Assembly: GCA_944325905.1 (NCBI GenBank)
Contig: CALVBY010000005.1
Location: 1 to 46,231, forward strand
Reading direction: 5' to 3'
Length of the DNA: 46,231 bases
Source of the DNA: Candidatus Gastranaerophilales bacterium
GTDB taxonomy: Bacteria > Cyanobacteriota > Vampirovibrionia > Gastranaerophilales > Gastranaerophilaceae
Part shown: positions 38,275-46,231 of the stretch, in pieces
Layout of the letters: every line of letters starts with the position of its first letter
Position numbering within the stretch: the stretch's first letter is position 1
The notes under the pieces: generated by a model
Databases searched by the model: none
What the model saw: only the letters and a program-made list of their open reading frames with translations
Told to the model about the DNA's origin: nothing
Translations under genes and position numbers: made by a program

Positions 38275-39923
38275 TGAAAAGTGATAATATTAAAAAAGGA
38301 ATAGCCAGAACCCCGCACAGGGGACTTTTAATGGCTACAGGCGTAAGCAAAAAAAATATGGATGCACCATTTATCGGGATAGCAAGCTCTTTTTCAGATT
38401 TGGTTCCTGGTCATATTGGAATGCGCGATTTGGAACGTCAAATTGAAAAAGGTATTCACACAGCAGGCGGACAAGCATTCATTTTTGGAGTGCCTGCAAT
38501 ATGCGACGGAATTGCAATGGGCCATAGCGGAATGAGATATTCTCTACCGTCCAGAGATTTGATAGCAGATTGTGTAGAAAGTGTTGCAGCAGCTCATCAG
38601 CTTGATGGGTTGGTACTGCTTTCAAATTGCGATAAAATCACGCCCGGAATGCTTATTGCAGCGTTGAGATTAAACATCCCGACAATTATAGTAACCGCAG
38701 GGCCAATGCTTGATGGTATTTGCAGAGGAGAAAACAAATTAACCATGGTTACAGGCTCATTTGAAGCCGTCGGACGCTACAGGAAAGGTGAAATCACCGA
38801 GGAACATCTTTTGGCTATGGAAGAAAATTCTTGCCCGTCAGCTGGTGCATGCCAAGGGATGTACACAGCAAACACTATGGCCTGTTTGACAGAGGTCTTA
38901 GGTATGAGTTTGCCATACTGTTCATCTGCATCTGCTGTTTCTTCACAAAAAAGAAGAATAGCGTTTGAAAGCGGTATGCAGATTTTGGAACTTGTAAAAC
39001 ATAATATAAGACCTTCTGACATAATTACAAAAGATTCTTTGACAAATGCAATTGTTGCAGATTTAGCCTTAGGCGGTTCAACAAATACTTTCCTGCATCT
39101 TTTGGCAATCGCTAACGCAGGAGGATTGGATATTACAATTGATGATTTTGACAAATTAAGCCGTAAAATTCACCAAATTGTAAAAATAAATCCGTCATCA
39201 TCGCTTACTATGACTGATTTTCATAATGCAGGAGGCATCCCAGCCGTTATGAAATCTTTAAAAGATTTATTAAAAAATACAAAAACGTGCAGAGGCCTAT
39301 CTATAAAAGAAATCATTAAAAATGCTTGGCGTGAGGAATCTATTATCCCTGATTATGACCAATCATCATACACTCAAGCAGGGTTGGGCGTTTTATATGG
39401 CAATCTTGCAAAAGACGGGTGCGTAACGAAAATTTCCGGAATCGCGCCTGAATGCTACCATTTTGAAGGCGTTGCAAGAACTTTTGACAGCGAAGAAGAC
39501 GCTATGAAGGCACTTGAAACTGACAAAATAAAAGCAGGAGATGTTATAATAATACGCTATGAAGGCCCTGTAGGCGGTCCTGGTATGCGTGAGATGCTTG
39601 CGCCGACGTCTTTGCTTGTCGGAAAAGGATTAGGCAAAACTTGCGCTCTAATAACCGACGGAAGATTTTCCGGCGCCACAAGAGGAATTTGTATAGGTCA
39701 CGTCTGCCCTGAAGCTGCAAAAGGCGGTGTAATTGCTTTGGTTCAAGATGGAGATAAAATTAAAATTGATATTCCATCTCGTTCAATAGAGCTGCTCGTT
39801 GATGAAAAAATCCTTGAAGAACGCAGAAAAAATCTTAAACCGTTTGAGCTTAAAGTCAAATCAGGCTACCTTGCAAAATACGCCAAAAACGTCGGAGATG
39901 CCTCACATGGGGCGCTGGTGTAA
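38274..39923 (+). CDS. ilvD: Dihydroxy-acid dehydratase
   Basis: Dehydrates dihydroxy acids to 2-keto acids in valine, leucine and isoleucine synthesis, using an iron-sulfur cluster. Conserved blocks with the ligand cysteines are [32 protein letters not shown] and [31 protein letters not shown] and [10 protein letters not shown] near the C-terminus are also typical. The 549 residues are slightly short of the E. coli enzyme but normal for cyanobacteria. It is translationally coupled to nagA by a 1-base overlap, an unusual partner. No other ilv gene is in the window. Confidence 0.97.
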   Translation: MKSDNIKKGIARTPHRGLLMATGVSKKNMDAPFIGIASSFSDLVPGHIGMRDLERQIEKGIHTAGGQAFIFGVPAICDGIAMGHSGMRYSLPSRDLIADCVESVAAAHQLDGLVLLSNCDKITPGMLIAALRLNIPTIIVTAGPMLDGICRGENKLTMVTGSFEAVGRYRKGEITEEHLLAMEENSCPSAGACQGMYTANTMACLTEVLGMSLPYCSSASAVSSQKRRIAFESGMQILELVKHNIRPSDIITKDSLTNAIVADLALGGSTNTFLHLLAIANAGGLDITIDDFDKLSRKIHQIVKINPSSSLTMTDFHNAGGIPAVMKSLKDLLKNTKTCRGLSIKEIIKNAWREESIIPDYDQSSYTQAGLGVLYGNLAKDGCVTKISGIAPECYHFEGVARTFDSEEDAMKALETDKIKAGDVIIIRYEGPVGGPGMREMLAPTSLLVGKGLGKTCALITDGRFSGATRGICIGHVCPEAAKGGVIALVQDGDKIKIDIPSRSIELLVDEKILEERRKNLKPFELKVKSGYLAKYAKNVGDASHGALV

Positions 39924-39933
39924 GGACAAAATT

Positions 39934-39997
39934 CTCCTCTCCCTATGGGAGAGGGTGCAGTTACACGAGCACAGCGAGATGTAACTGCGGGTGAGGG
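39934..39997. repeat. Structured GGGAGAGG/GGTGAGGG repeat at the Fe-S gene start
   Basis: CCTCTCCC (39936-39943) pairs with GGGAGAGG (39947-39954). Next, GCAGTTACA (39957-39965) pairs perfectly with TGTAACTGC (39980-39988), 14-base loop, and then GGGTGAGGG. The outer parts match the inner unit of the palindromic element at 11120-11184; the second hairpin is extra. The last GTGAGGG lies 5 bases before the ATG at 40002. Confidence 0.75.
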
Positions 39998-40001
39998 TTT
40001 C

Positions 40002-41102
40002 ATGAAAAAACTATCGGATTTCGCAGATGATATAAATAAATGTTCAAAATGCGGCAAATGTCAGGAGGTTTGCCCTGTTTATAAATTAACAGGCAATGAC
40101 TGTGCGGTTTCCCGCGGGAAATTTGTTATACTGCAAGGGGTTTTGAAAGGTGAGCTTAAACTTTCCAAAACCATAGAAAAATACCTTGACTTATGCCTAA
40201 AGTGCGGCAAGTGCAAGGATTTTTGCCCGTCCGACATTGACGTTTGTGAAATATTCAACACGGCAAAACATGAATACGTAAAAAACAGACCCTATGGCAA
40301 AATTACTCGCTTTTTACAATCGTCTATGGTATTTAATAAAATATTAAATACGTTTCAAAAAATCAACGGATTTTTTAATCATCAGCCTCTGAAACAAATT
40401 CATAATGATAAAAAAATTAAGCTGCTATACTTCAAAGGCTGTGCAAATACAATAAATCCAAAGTCCGAAATAGCAATGAAAAAGGTTTTGTCGCATTTTG
40501 ATGTAGAGTTGATTGAACAAGATTTTGAATGCTGTGGTGTACCTTTTTTATCAAGCGGAAACCTAGAAAGGTACGAAGAAGTTAAAAAACATAATATTGA
40601 ACTTTTAAAAGGAGATTATAACTACATAATAACGGATTGCGCAAGTTGTGAAAGTGCATTAAAGGATTATTATAAAAACACAAAAGATTTAAACGAACCA
40701 AATATTATAAATATCTGCCATTTTCTTGCAATACAAGATAAAAAATTTATTTTTAAAAAGCATTTAAAAGTAACCTTCCACAAACCCTGCCATCTAAAAT
40801 CTGATGCTTTTTTAAAGCCCTTACTCAGCAGATGTGAAAATATTGAATACATTGAGGCTAAAGATTACGATGAATGCTGTGGATTTGCAGGTGAATTTGC
40901 TATCAGAAATCCCAAATTATCTATGAAAATGACAAAACAAAAAGCTAAGAACTTGGCTGATACAGGAGCTGACGTAATCCTAACAGCTTGTCCTTCATGT
41001 ATAATCGGGATTCATCAAGGCTTTTTAGGCAAAAAACACTCTAAAATTATGAATATTATTGAATTTTTAGCACGTGCAGACAAAATTATTCAGAATAAAT
41101 AA
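40002..41102 (+). CDS. GlcF/LutA-like iron-sulfur oxidoreductase subunit
   Basis: A two-[4Fe-4S] ferredoxin domain protein with two CCG domains, like the iron-sulfur subunits of glycolate/lactate oxidases and heterodisulfide reductase. The cluster motifs are CSKCGKCQEVCP and CLKCGKCKDFCP in the first 75 residues. The CCG motifs are ECCGVPFLSSG and ECCGFAGEF. The start at 40002 gives 366 residues; an in-frame ATG at 39945 lies within the repeat hairpin and would add 19 residues translated from repeat DNA. No flavin (GlcD/LutB) partner is adjacent, so the electron donor is unknown. Confidence 0.9.
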   Translation: MKKLSDFADDINKCSKCGKCQEVCPVYKLTGNDCAVSRGKFVILQGVLKGELKLSKTIEKYLDLCLKCGKCKDFCPSDIDVCEIFNTAKHEYVKNRPYGKITRFLQSSMVFNKILNTFQKINGFFNHQPLKQIHNDKKIKLLYFKGCANTINPKSEIAMKKVLSHFDVELIEQDFECCGVPFLSSGNLERYEEVKKHNIELLKGDYNYIITDCASCESALKDYYKNTKDLNEPNIINICHFLAIQDKKFIFKKHLKVTFHKPCHLKSDAFLKPLLSRCENIEYIEAKDYDECCGFAGEFAIRNPKLSMKMTKQKAKNLADTGADVILTACPSCIIGIHQGFLGKKHSKIMNIIEFLARADKIIQNK

Positions 41103-41131
41103 TATTAAATTTTTTAATAGTGTTTATTATA

Positions 41132-41160
41132 TTGCATTATCTTAGTAAATAAGCTACAAT
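41132..41160 (+). promoter_or_regulatory. Promoter of the two-prepilin operon
   Basis: TTGCAT (41132-41137), 17 bp, TACAAT (41155-41160). SD GAGGAGG follows before the ATG at 41179. Confidence 0.7.
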
Positions 41161-41178
41161 GAAAATGAGGAGGTTTCT

Positions 41179-41991
41179 ATGTCAAAACGTGGTTTTACTC
41201 TGGCTGAAGTATTAATAACTCTTGGTATAATCGGGATTGTTGCTGCGGTGACCATTCCAACTCTTATAAATAATTATCAAAAACAAGCCTTATTTAACCA
41301 ATTCAAAAAGGCTTATGCTAATTTAAACCAAGCTTGGCAACTTGCATATGTAGATTTAGGCTACAATGCAAAGTGCTATTATTGGGGTGTTGGACAAAGC
41401 CCATATCCTTCTGCTGTTTGCAAAGAATACAACGAAAACGGAGATTGTACCGGTTATTACATGAGTGGTGATGCTTCCCAACAAGCCCCTCTTCCAAGTA
41501 ACTTCAACGGATACTTTGATAATTGTTCACAAGTAGCCAGTTCCATAATTAAAAATCTTAAAATAACTAAGCAATGTAATGGTAATGCATATGAAGAAGG
41601 CTGCATTCCTGACTATCCCGGAAATGATACAATAACTCAGGAAAATAATACTGGTGATGAACCACTTTCGCAATATGAAATAAACAAAGCAACCACTGGC
41701 ACATCAGGATTCAGAAAACAAGCAATTTTGGAAAATTCACAAGCCTTTGTCCTAGCGGATGGAAGCATCTTGATAAGTTACGGTACAACCTTTAGACCAA
41801 GCATATTTGCGTATGATATAAATGGAATGAAAGGGCCTAACAAGTGGGGATACGATCTTTTTGACTTTAGAACTCGAATGGCTCAGGATTATGCGACAGC
41901 AATAATAAGTGGCGGCAGTTTAAAACAGAAGGATGGCACAACTGCATCTGAAATGATTAAAAAAATCTCTCAAAACAAAAAGGCTCAATAA
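41179..41991 (+). CDS. Type IV prepilin-like protein A
   Basis: A pilin/pseudopilin with a very short leader, MSKRG|FTLAEVLITLGIIGI, with Glu at mature position 5. After the 25-residue hydrophobic helix comes a globular domain of about 235 residues with several cysteines (for example CYYWG, CKEYNENGDC, NCSQ, QCNG, GCIPD) that may form disulfides. Near residue 215 is DINGMKGPNKWGYDLFDF, a motif shared with the next gene. SD GAGGAGG. Whether it is a major or minor pilin cannot be told; no assembly ATPase or peptidase lies nearby. Confidence 0.92.
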   Translation: MSKRGFTLAEVLITLGIIGIVAAVTIPTLINNYQKQALFNQFKKAYANLNQAWQLAYVDLGYNAKCYYWGVGQSPYPSAVCKEYNENGDCTGYYMSGDASQQAPLPSNFNGYFDNCSQVASSIIKNLKITKQCNGNAYEEGCIPDYPGNDTITQENNTGDEPLSQYEINKATTGTSGFRKQAILENSQAFVLADGSILISYGTTFRPSIFAYDINGMKGPNKWGYDLFDFRTRMAQDYATAIISGGSLKQKDGTTASEMIKKISQNKKAQ

Positions 41992-42019
41992 ACATAAATA
42001 ATTTATAAGTGAGGTATTA

Positions 42020-42706
42020 GTGAAAAAAGACGGTTTTACTCTGGCTGAAGTTTTAATAACTCTTGGGATAATTGGTGTTGTCGCCGCAATAACTATACCA
42101 ACACTTGTAGCCAATTATCAGAAAAAAGTTTTAGTTACGCAACTTCAAAAATCCGTGGCTCTTATATCTAATGGAGCAAAATTACTTTTGGCAAATGAAC
42201 AAACTGATAATCTAAATAATACATATCTTTTTAATGAGGTCCTCTCAAAAGAAGCTTTTGAAAACTCTGTAGGTAAATTTTTAAAAACTTACTTTAATGT
42301 AATTAAAACTTGTAATACTTGGGATAACAATGAACAAGAATGTATTGCAGAAACTTACAAATCGTTAGATGGGCAAATAAACACTATGTTTAGTGACCCT
42401 TCAACTTTTGAATACTGTGCAATAATTAATAATGGTACAGTTATATGCCTAGCCCCATTTAGAAACTGGAACCCTGCTAGGATAATTTTGGATTTAAATG
42501 GTAAAAGTGGACCTAATGTTGTCGGACGTGATCTTTTTAATCTAGATTTGAACTACAACGGGTCAATTGCAGAAAGTTTTTCGAACGAAAACTCAGCATA
42601 CGAAACTCATAAACCGGAAAATTGTGGTTTACAAGGTGAATATTATCCGTACGGCGTTGGTTGTTATAATAGGATTATTCAAAATGGATGGAAAATGGAT
42701 TATTGA
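42020..42706 (+). CDS. Type IV prepilin-like protein B
   Basis: Paralogue of the previous gene, starting with GTG at 42020 (SD GAGGT). The leader is MKKDG|FTLAEVLITLGIIGV, and the first 35 residues are almost identical to prepilin A at the DNA level as well. The rest (228 residues in total) has diverged, but the C-terminal DLNGKSGPNVVGRDLFNLD (about 158-176) matches the A motif. Cysteines occur as CNTWDNNEQEC and near the end. It follows A by 28 bp and is probably co-transcribed; it ends 3 bp before the opposing proC stop. Confidence 0.92.
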   Translation: MKKDGFTLAEVLITLGIIGVVAAITIPTLVANYQKKVLVTQLQKSVALISNGAKLLLANEQTDNLNNTYLFNEVLSKEAFENSVGKFLKTYFNVIKTCNTWDNNEQECIAETYKSLDGQINTMFSDPSTFEYCAIINNGTVICLAPFRNWNPARIILDLNGKSGPNVVGRDLFNLDLNYNGSIAESFSNENSAYETHKPENCGLQGEYYPYGVGCYNRIIQNGWKMDY

Positions 42707-42709
42707 TTT

Positions 42710-43516
42710 CTATCTTCCTAATTCATTTGCTTTCTTTGTAGTTTTATCTATCACATCGTAGAATAATTTGTCAGACTTTTCTTCGTTCATTACTGTAATC
42801 CCGACAAATGTACATCCGCCTTTGGTTGCAACATTATCAATCAGATTTTGGACAGTCAATTCACCTTTATTGAATACCATTTTGGCGGAACCTAGTGCTG
42901 TTTGAGTTGCCAACAAAAGTGATTTTTCATAATCAAGCCCCAATTTTTCGCCGGCTCTGGCCATATCTTCAATAACTTTATAGAAAAATGCAGGACCGGA
43001 ACCTGAAATCGCAGTAACTATATCTATTTGTTCCTCGCTGACTTCAATACATTTACCGATATTTGAAAGCAATTTCATAACAAAAGCAGCATCCTCATCT
43101 TTTGCAAATTCGCCCTTACAAATTCCGCTCATACCTTCTAAAACAAGTGCAGGTGTGTTTGGCATTACTCTTATTACTCTTGCTTGACCAATTATTTTTT
43201 CAATTTTAGATGTACTTACACCGGCTGCAATAGATACAACAAGCTTTTCCGACGTGATTTCATCTCTTATTTCTTCTAAAATTTGCTGAACATAATTAGG
43301 TTTTACCGCTAAAAATATGACATCGCTGTCAATAACCAACATTCTGTTATCTGTTAAAATAGGAATGCCCAACCTTTCTTGTGCAAGCTCTGCTATTTCA
43401 CAGTTAACCTCAGAACCTTTTAGTTCATAGTTATCGTCACAACAAGATGACAAAATTCCCTTGATAATTGCACTTGCCATTTTTCCGCAGCCTATAAAAC
43501 CTATTTTTTTGTTCAT
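42710..43516 (-). CDS. proC: Pyrroline-5-carboxylate reductase
   Basis: Last step of proline synthesis, reducing pyrroline-5-carboxylate with NAD(P)H. The dinucleotide motif is IGFIGCGKMASAIIKG at the N-terminus. VIRVMPNTPALVLEGMSG and the ITAISGSGPAFFY substrate segment are present, and the C-terminal KGGCTFVGITVMNE helps close the site. The 268 residues are normal. GCGAGG lies about 8 bases before the ATG. It is a single gene, facing prepilin B tail to tail without a visible terminator. Confidence 0.97.
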   Translation of the reverse strand: MNKKIGFIGCGKMASAIIKGILSSCCDDNYELKGSEVNCEIAELAQERLGIPILTDNRMLVIDSDVIFLAVKPNYVQQILEEIRDEITSEKLVVSIAAGVSTSKIEKIIGQARVIRVMPNTPALVLEGMSGICKGEFAKDEDAAFVMKLLSNIGKCIEVSEEQIDIVTAISGSGPAFFYKVIEDMARAGEKLGLDYEKSLLLATQTALGSAKMVFNKGELTVQNLIDNVATKGGCTFVGITVMNEEKSDKLFYDVIDKTTKKANELGR

Positions 43517-43543
43517 ATTATTTAACCTCGCTTCGCTTAAATA

Positions 43544-43572
43544 TTGACTAATGAGTTTTTTTCATTTAACAT
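43544..43572 (+). promoter_or_regulatory. rpmH-rnpA promoter
   Basis: TTGACT (43544-43549), 17 bp, TAACAT (43567-43572). The leader is about 35 nt; SD AAAAGGGAA precedes the ATG. Confidence 0.6.
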
Positions 43573-43612
43573 AAAAATCATACGACAAATATAAATAAAA
43601 GGGAATTAGAAA

Positions 43613-43765
43613 ATGAGACGTACACTAGAAGGAACTAAAGTAAAAAGACAACACGTAAGCGGCTTTAGAGCAAGAATGGCTACCCCGGGCGGCAGAGAAG
43701 TTTTAAACAGACGTCGCGCTAAAGGTCGTCATAAATTAGCTATTACTGCTAAAAAACGTGCTTAA
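43613..43765 (+). CDS. rpmH: 50S ribosomal protein L34
   Basis: A 50-residue, very basic ribosomal protein. It reads [20 protein letters not shown] at the start and then has [20 protein letters not shown], which is the family signature. The N-terminus differs slightly from the usual MKRT(Y/F)QPS form. AAGGGAA lies upstream. The order rpmH-rnpA is the classic arrangement near the replication origin in many bacteria, but no dnaA or DnaA boxes can be seen here. Confidence 0.97.
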   Translation: MRRTLEGTKVKRQHVSGFRARMATPGGREVLNRRRAKGRHKLAITAKKRA

Positions 43766-43844
43766 TATTTTTATAAATTATAAATAGCACATTTTTTGCG
43801 ATTTAGGGATTATACCTGTAAGCAATTAATGAAAGGGCGGATAT

Positions 43845-44198
43845 ATGTTACCAAAGCAATATAGATTAAAAAACAGATCCGCATTTAAAGCAACATACAG
43901 AGTTAAGAACTCCTCCCATAAGGGTGGAGTAACTTTGTTTGCAGGAATTTTAAAAAAAGAAGATACCCCCACAAAAGTCGGTTTTGTTGTGAGTAAAAAA
44001 GTTCACAAAAGAGCCGTAAAGCGAAACCGACTAAAAAGACTTATGAGAGAAAGTTACAGATTATTATTAAAAGAAAATAATCTCGGGAATTCACAAAAAT
44101 ATTTGTCTTTAGTATTTGTCGGAACTGAAAGAGCTTTAGGGAAAAGTTTTAAAGAAATCGATGACGCCATAAAAAAACTCGTTCAAGGGGTTCAATAA
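43845..44198 (+). CDS. rnpA: Ribonuclease P protein component
   Basis: Protein subunit of RNase P, which trims tRNA 5' ends with the RNA subunit. The N-terminus LPKQYRLKNRSAFKATYR fits the family, and the RNA-binding RNR motif is in KRAVKRNRLKRLMRESYR at about residues 63-80. Its 117 residues are normal. AAAGGGCGG precedes the ATG. The stop overlaps the next ATG (TAATG). The usual downstream yidD/yidC genes are replaced here by an unknown gene. Confidence 0.95.
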   Translation: MLPKQYRLKNRSAFKATYRVKNSSHKGGVTLFAGILKKEDTPTKVGFVVSKKVHKRAVKRNRLKRLMRESYRLLLKENNLGNSQKYLSLVFVGTERALGKSFKEIDDAIKKLVQGVQ

Positions 44199-44722
44199 TG
44201 CTTGAGGGGCTTTATACAGAAAAAATTCTAACATTCCCTGAAATAAGACCTTACCCTGTCCACCCGCAGGAAACTTCTGGCGTAGGCTTGGGTTCTCAAG
44301 CAATTTATAGATATTCGCTAAGAGATTCTGATTATCCGATTTTAATTATAGTCGATAAAATCTCTGACACTGAAGGGAATCTAATACCTGCAGGGCACTA
44401 TGAATTGGCGCTTTCTGACGAGAGAGATTTTTTAATTCTTATGCAAACAAAAAATCCGGTAGCAATAATTCCCGTTTTTAAGGTTGAAGAAGATAAAGAA
44501 GCCTACAACAAAGAATTTGACAAAGATTATCAAAAAATGAAAAAGAAGCGCGAAAAAGAACGAGAAAAAACAAACAAAAAACGTGCTGAGGTGGGTATGC
44601 CTCCGGATGAAGAAAAAGTTCATATGCGTGCTACAATTGAATACATAAAAGACGGAAATTACTACCTAATAAAATACGAACGCGGTACAATACGCGCTTG
44701 GGGTGCAATAAAGAGTTTATAA
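44198..44722 (+). CDS. Unknown protein coupled to rnpA
   Basis: Not recognised. It has 174 residues with no signal peptide or membrane segment. The N-terminal half looks like a beta-rich domain (PILIIVDKISDTEGNLIPAG, then HYELALSDERDFLILMQT). A very charged helical segment rich in Lys and Glu (about residues 100-128) may be a coiled coil, followed by a short C-terminal strand region ending IRAWGAIKSL. It overlaps rnpA by one base (TAATG) and is followed 9 bp later by an acyltransferase gene with SD GAGGAA, so all three are probably one operon. Confidence 0.8.
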   Translation: MLEGLYTEKILTFPEIRPYPVHPQETSGVGLGSQAIYRYSLRDSDYPILIIVDKISDTEGNLIPAGHYELALSDERDFLILMQTKNPVAIIPVFKVEEDKEAYNKEFDKDYQKMKKKREKEREKTNKKRAEVGMPPDEEKVHMRATIEYIKDGNYYLIKYERGTIRAWGAIKSL

Positions 44723-44731
44723 GAGGAATTT

Positions 44732-45853
44732 ATGCAAAATACAACCATACAACAAACAAAGCCTAAAAGAGAAATGCTCAATTACATAAACGTTTTTAGA
44801 GGACTTGCAATTTTACTCATAGTTGTGGGGCACACTATGCAATTTGGCAATCCTGGCACATGGCCCAACAACATTGCGTTTGAAATTTTCACTGGCGGAA
44901 CGGCACTTTTTGTATTTATATCAGGATTTTTATTCCAACATCTATCAGACAAATATGAGTACAAAACTTATTTAAAGAAAAAATGGACAAACGTCATTCT
45001 TCCGTACATAATAACGGCAATTCCCGGGATAATCTTGTGTTTTTCAATGCCAATTGCTTACGGAAACCCTTTTGACGGCATGAATCCTTTTGCACAAATA
45101 GGAATATTTTTAACTACAGGTCGTGTCCAAAATATTCCGACTTGGTATATCCCTATGATTTGTATATTCTTTCTATTAGCTGATGTTTTTTTGATTTTAG
45201 AGAGAAAAAAGATACTTTATAAATTTATCCCGCTGCTTCTTTTGGTAACTTTCTTGGTTCCGAGAATGGCTCTTGAACCTGAAAATTTAGTAGGATTAAG
45301 CTATTTTGACAAATATCTTGAGTATATAAAGTACGTCATTAACGGGTTTGTACACTTTGCATCAATGTACATTCTTGGAATGTATTTTTCAGCAAATAAA
45401 GATAAAATCAGTTTATGCTATAAATATCGCTGGGCAGCAATATTTTTGATGCTTTTTACAGCAGTTTTAGATGTTTATTTACTCCACAATTTCAATATAA
45501 TGAATAATACTGTATCTAAAATATTCCTAAATTTCGTAGTTTTGGGATATTTAATGCACTATGATGAAAAAATAAAACAGTGCACTTGGTTCAATAATGG
45601 TGCAGATATCGTTGCCAAATACAGCTTTGCAATATTTTTTGTGCATTGGTATGTCTTTTTTGGATTTAATGAATTATTCAAAACAGCAAAAGTTCTTCCG
45701 GTAAATTCAGCAGCAGATCTGATACCAACTATTTTTGTTGCTGTTTTAAGATTCATAACCGTAACTGGTATAAGCATGCTGATACTAGTAGTAATGAAAC
45801 AGGGGCTTACAAAATTAAACGTTAAAAATACACGTTCAATCATTGGAGTATAA
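44732..45853 (+). CDS. Acyltransferase family 3 membrane protein
   Basis: An integral membrane O-acyltransferase of the OafA/WecH type, which transfers acyl groups (often acetyl) to surface sugars. The N-terminal signature NVFRGLAILLIVVGHTM holds the conserved Arg and His. About ten hydrophobic segments fill 373 residues, and the end is basic. The acceptor is unknown. SD GAGGAA precedes the ATG. Confidence 0.9.
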   Translation: MQNTTIQQTKPKREMLNYINVFRGLAILLIVVGHTMQFGNPGTWPNNIAFEIFTGGTALFVFISGFLFQHLSDKYEYKTYLKKKWTNVILPYIITAIPGIILCFSMPIAYGNPFDGMNPFAQIGIFLTTGRVQNIPTWYIPMICIFFLLADVFLILERKKILYKFIPLLLLVTFLVPRMALEPENLVGLSYFDKYLEYIKYVINGFVHFASMYILGMYFSANKDKISLCYKYRWAAIFLMLFTAVLDVYLLHNFNIMNNTVSKIFLNFVVLGYLMHYDEKIKQCTWFNNGADIVAKYSFAIFFVHWYVFFGFNELFKTAKVLPVNSAADLIPTIFVAVLRFITVTGISMLILVVMKQGLTKLNVKNTRSIIGV

Positions 45854-45881
45854 GGGATTTTATCAATAGAAACCATGGGGC

Positions 45882-45909
45882 TTGATTTTTGTTTTTTAGC
45901 GTTTAATAA
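45882..45909 (+). promoter_or_regulatory. Promoter of the initiator tRNA gene
   Basis: TTGATT (45882-45887), 16 bp, TAATAA (45904-45909), 20 bp before the mature tRNA 5' end. Confidence 0.5.
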
Positions 45910-45929
45910 TGGTGTGTAAGCGATAATAT

Positions 45930-46006
<77 letters not shown>

Positions 46007-46011
46007 TTTAT

Positions 46012-46048
46012 AAAAGAGTTTTAAGTATAAACTTAAAACTCTTTTTTT
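46012..46048 (+). terminator. Intrinsic terminator after tRNA-fMet
   Basis: Arms 46012-46026 and 46031-46045 are complementary over 15 bp with a 4-base loop, and the 3' side forms a run of seven T. Confidence 0.92.
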
Positions 46049-46130
46049 GATTTATGAGAATTCATTATAATGGCATACACAAAGTTTCACTTGTTTAGTA
46101 CATATATAGGTTCTTTGAAAGGCGGTGTAC

Positions 46131-46231
46131 ATGAAAAAATATTTTATTGGAATGATGATTTTATCTACAATGCTTATGCTGAATACACAGATAGCTCAAG
46201 CAAAAGGAAACAATGGCAAGGTAGGTACTAA
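46131..46231 (+). CDS. Secreted protein, N-terminus only (cut by window end)
   Basis: Only 33 codons lie in the window. They encode a classic Sec signal peptide: MKKYFIG, a hydrophobic core, and a likely cleavage site after TQIAQA. AAAGGCGG lies upstream at proper spacing, and a TATAAT box at 46066-46071 could be its -10. The mature protein begins with KGNNGK and cannot be identified. Confidence 0.75.
   Translation, partial: MKKYFIGMMILSTMLMLNTQIAQAKGNNGKVGT

Noticed and set aside
39945-40001. Upstream ATG as start of the Fe-S protein
   Set aside because: The 19 extra residues are translated repeat sequence and the family-like N-terminus begins at the ATG at 40002.
43517-43845. Replication origin near rpmH-rnpA
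   Set aside because: The gene order hints at it, but no dnaA, DnaA-box cluster or AT-rich unwinding array was found in the window.

Overview
The window is a chromosomal segment of an AT-rich, anaerobic, non-photosynthetic relative of the cyanobacteria, most likely a gut Gastranaerophilales/Melainabacteria (Vampirovibrionia) lineage. This is an inference from gene content. The RNA polymerase beta' gene is split into rpoC1 and rpoC2, and rpoC2 carries a very large insertion after the trigger loop, as in cyanobacteria. The DNA is low in GC, ribonucleotide reduction is by the oxygen-sensitive class III enzyme, no photosynthesis gene is present, and several prepilins share a G/FTLAEVLIT N-terminus.

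Layout. 1-9482: the end of a GC-rich repeat, a long leader with a strong promoter, then rpoB-rpoC1-rpoC2 closed by a terminator. 9533-11500: a DUF3137-like membrane protein, a 53-residue protein and a GC-rich, gene-free repeat island. 11502-15942: a thioredoxin/CcdA pair, then ribH-murQ-gpsA-ricT. 15939-18600 (minus): nrdD-nrdG behind a cobalamin riboswitch. 18617-19459 (minus): two unknown genes. 19532-25711: mutS, an unknown membrane protein, a MATE exporter, ndk and tgt. 25741-31431 (minus): a SWIM/SNF2 helicase, a PAP2-like protein, a polyprenyl synthase and rsgA. 31557-34020: efp, accB and accC, facing the HU gene. 34544-36480: a GT2 glycosyltransferase and apt. 36477-37286 (minus): a prepilin with two possible starts. 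37366-41102: nagA, ilvD and an Fe-S oxidoreductase. 41179-43516: two prepilins and proC. 43613-45853: rpmH-rnpA, an unknown gene and an acyltransferase. 45930-46006: initiator tRNA-Met, followed by the start of a secreted protein.

How the genes work together. Most of the window is housekeeping: transcription, translation (efp, rsgA, tgt, rnpA, rpmH, tRNA-fMet), DNA repair (mutS), nucleotides (ndk, apt, nrdDG), lipid precursors (gpsA, accBC, prenyl synthase) and amino acids (ilvD, proC). MurQ and NagA are consecutive steps of muropeptide/amino-sugar recycling. Class III reductase control by a B12 riboswitch predicts a B12-dependent class II reductase elsewhere in the genome.

The most unusual signals are regulatory. 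(1) Several genes have a sigma70-type -10 box ending 6-7 nt before the ATG and no Shine-Dalgarno, which points to leaderless mRNAs. (2) The minus-strand prepilin has an SD-driven start followed by a nine-base poly-G tract, plus an internal consensus promoter feeding a second, leaderless start. (3) That prepilin and nagA appear to share one palindromic -35 box in divergent orientation. (4) A GC-rich repeat family lies at both edges of the first 11 kb, and a related repeat seems to supply the ribosome-binding site of the Fe-S gene at 40002.
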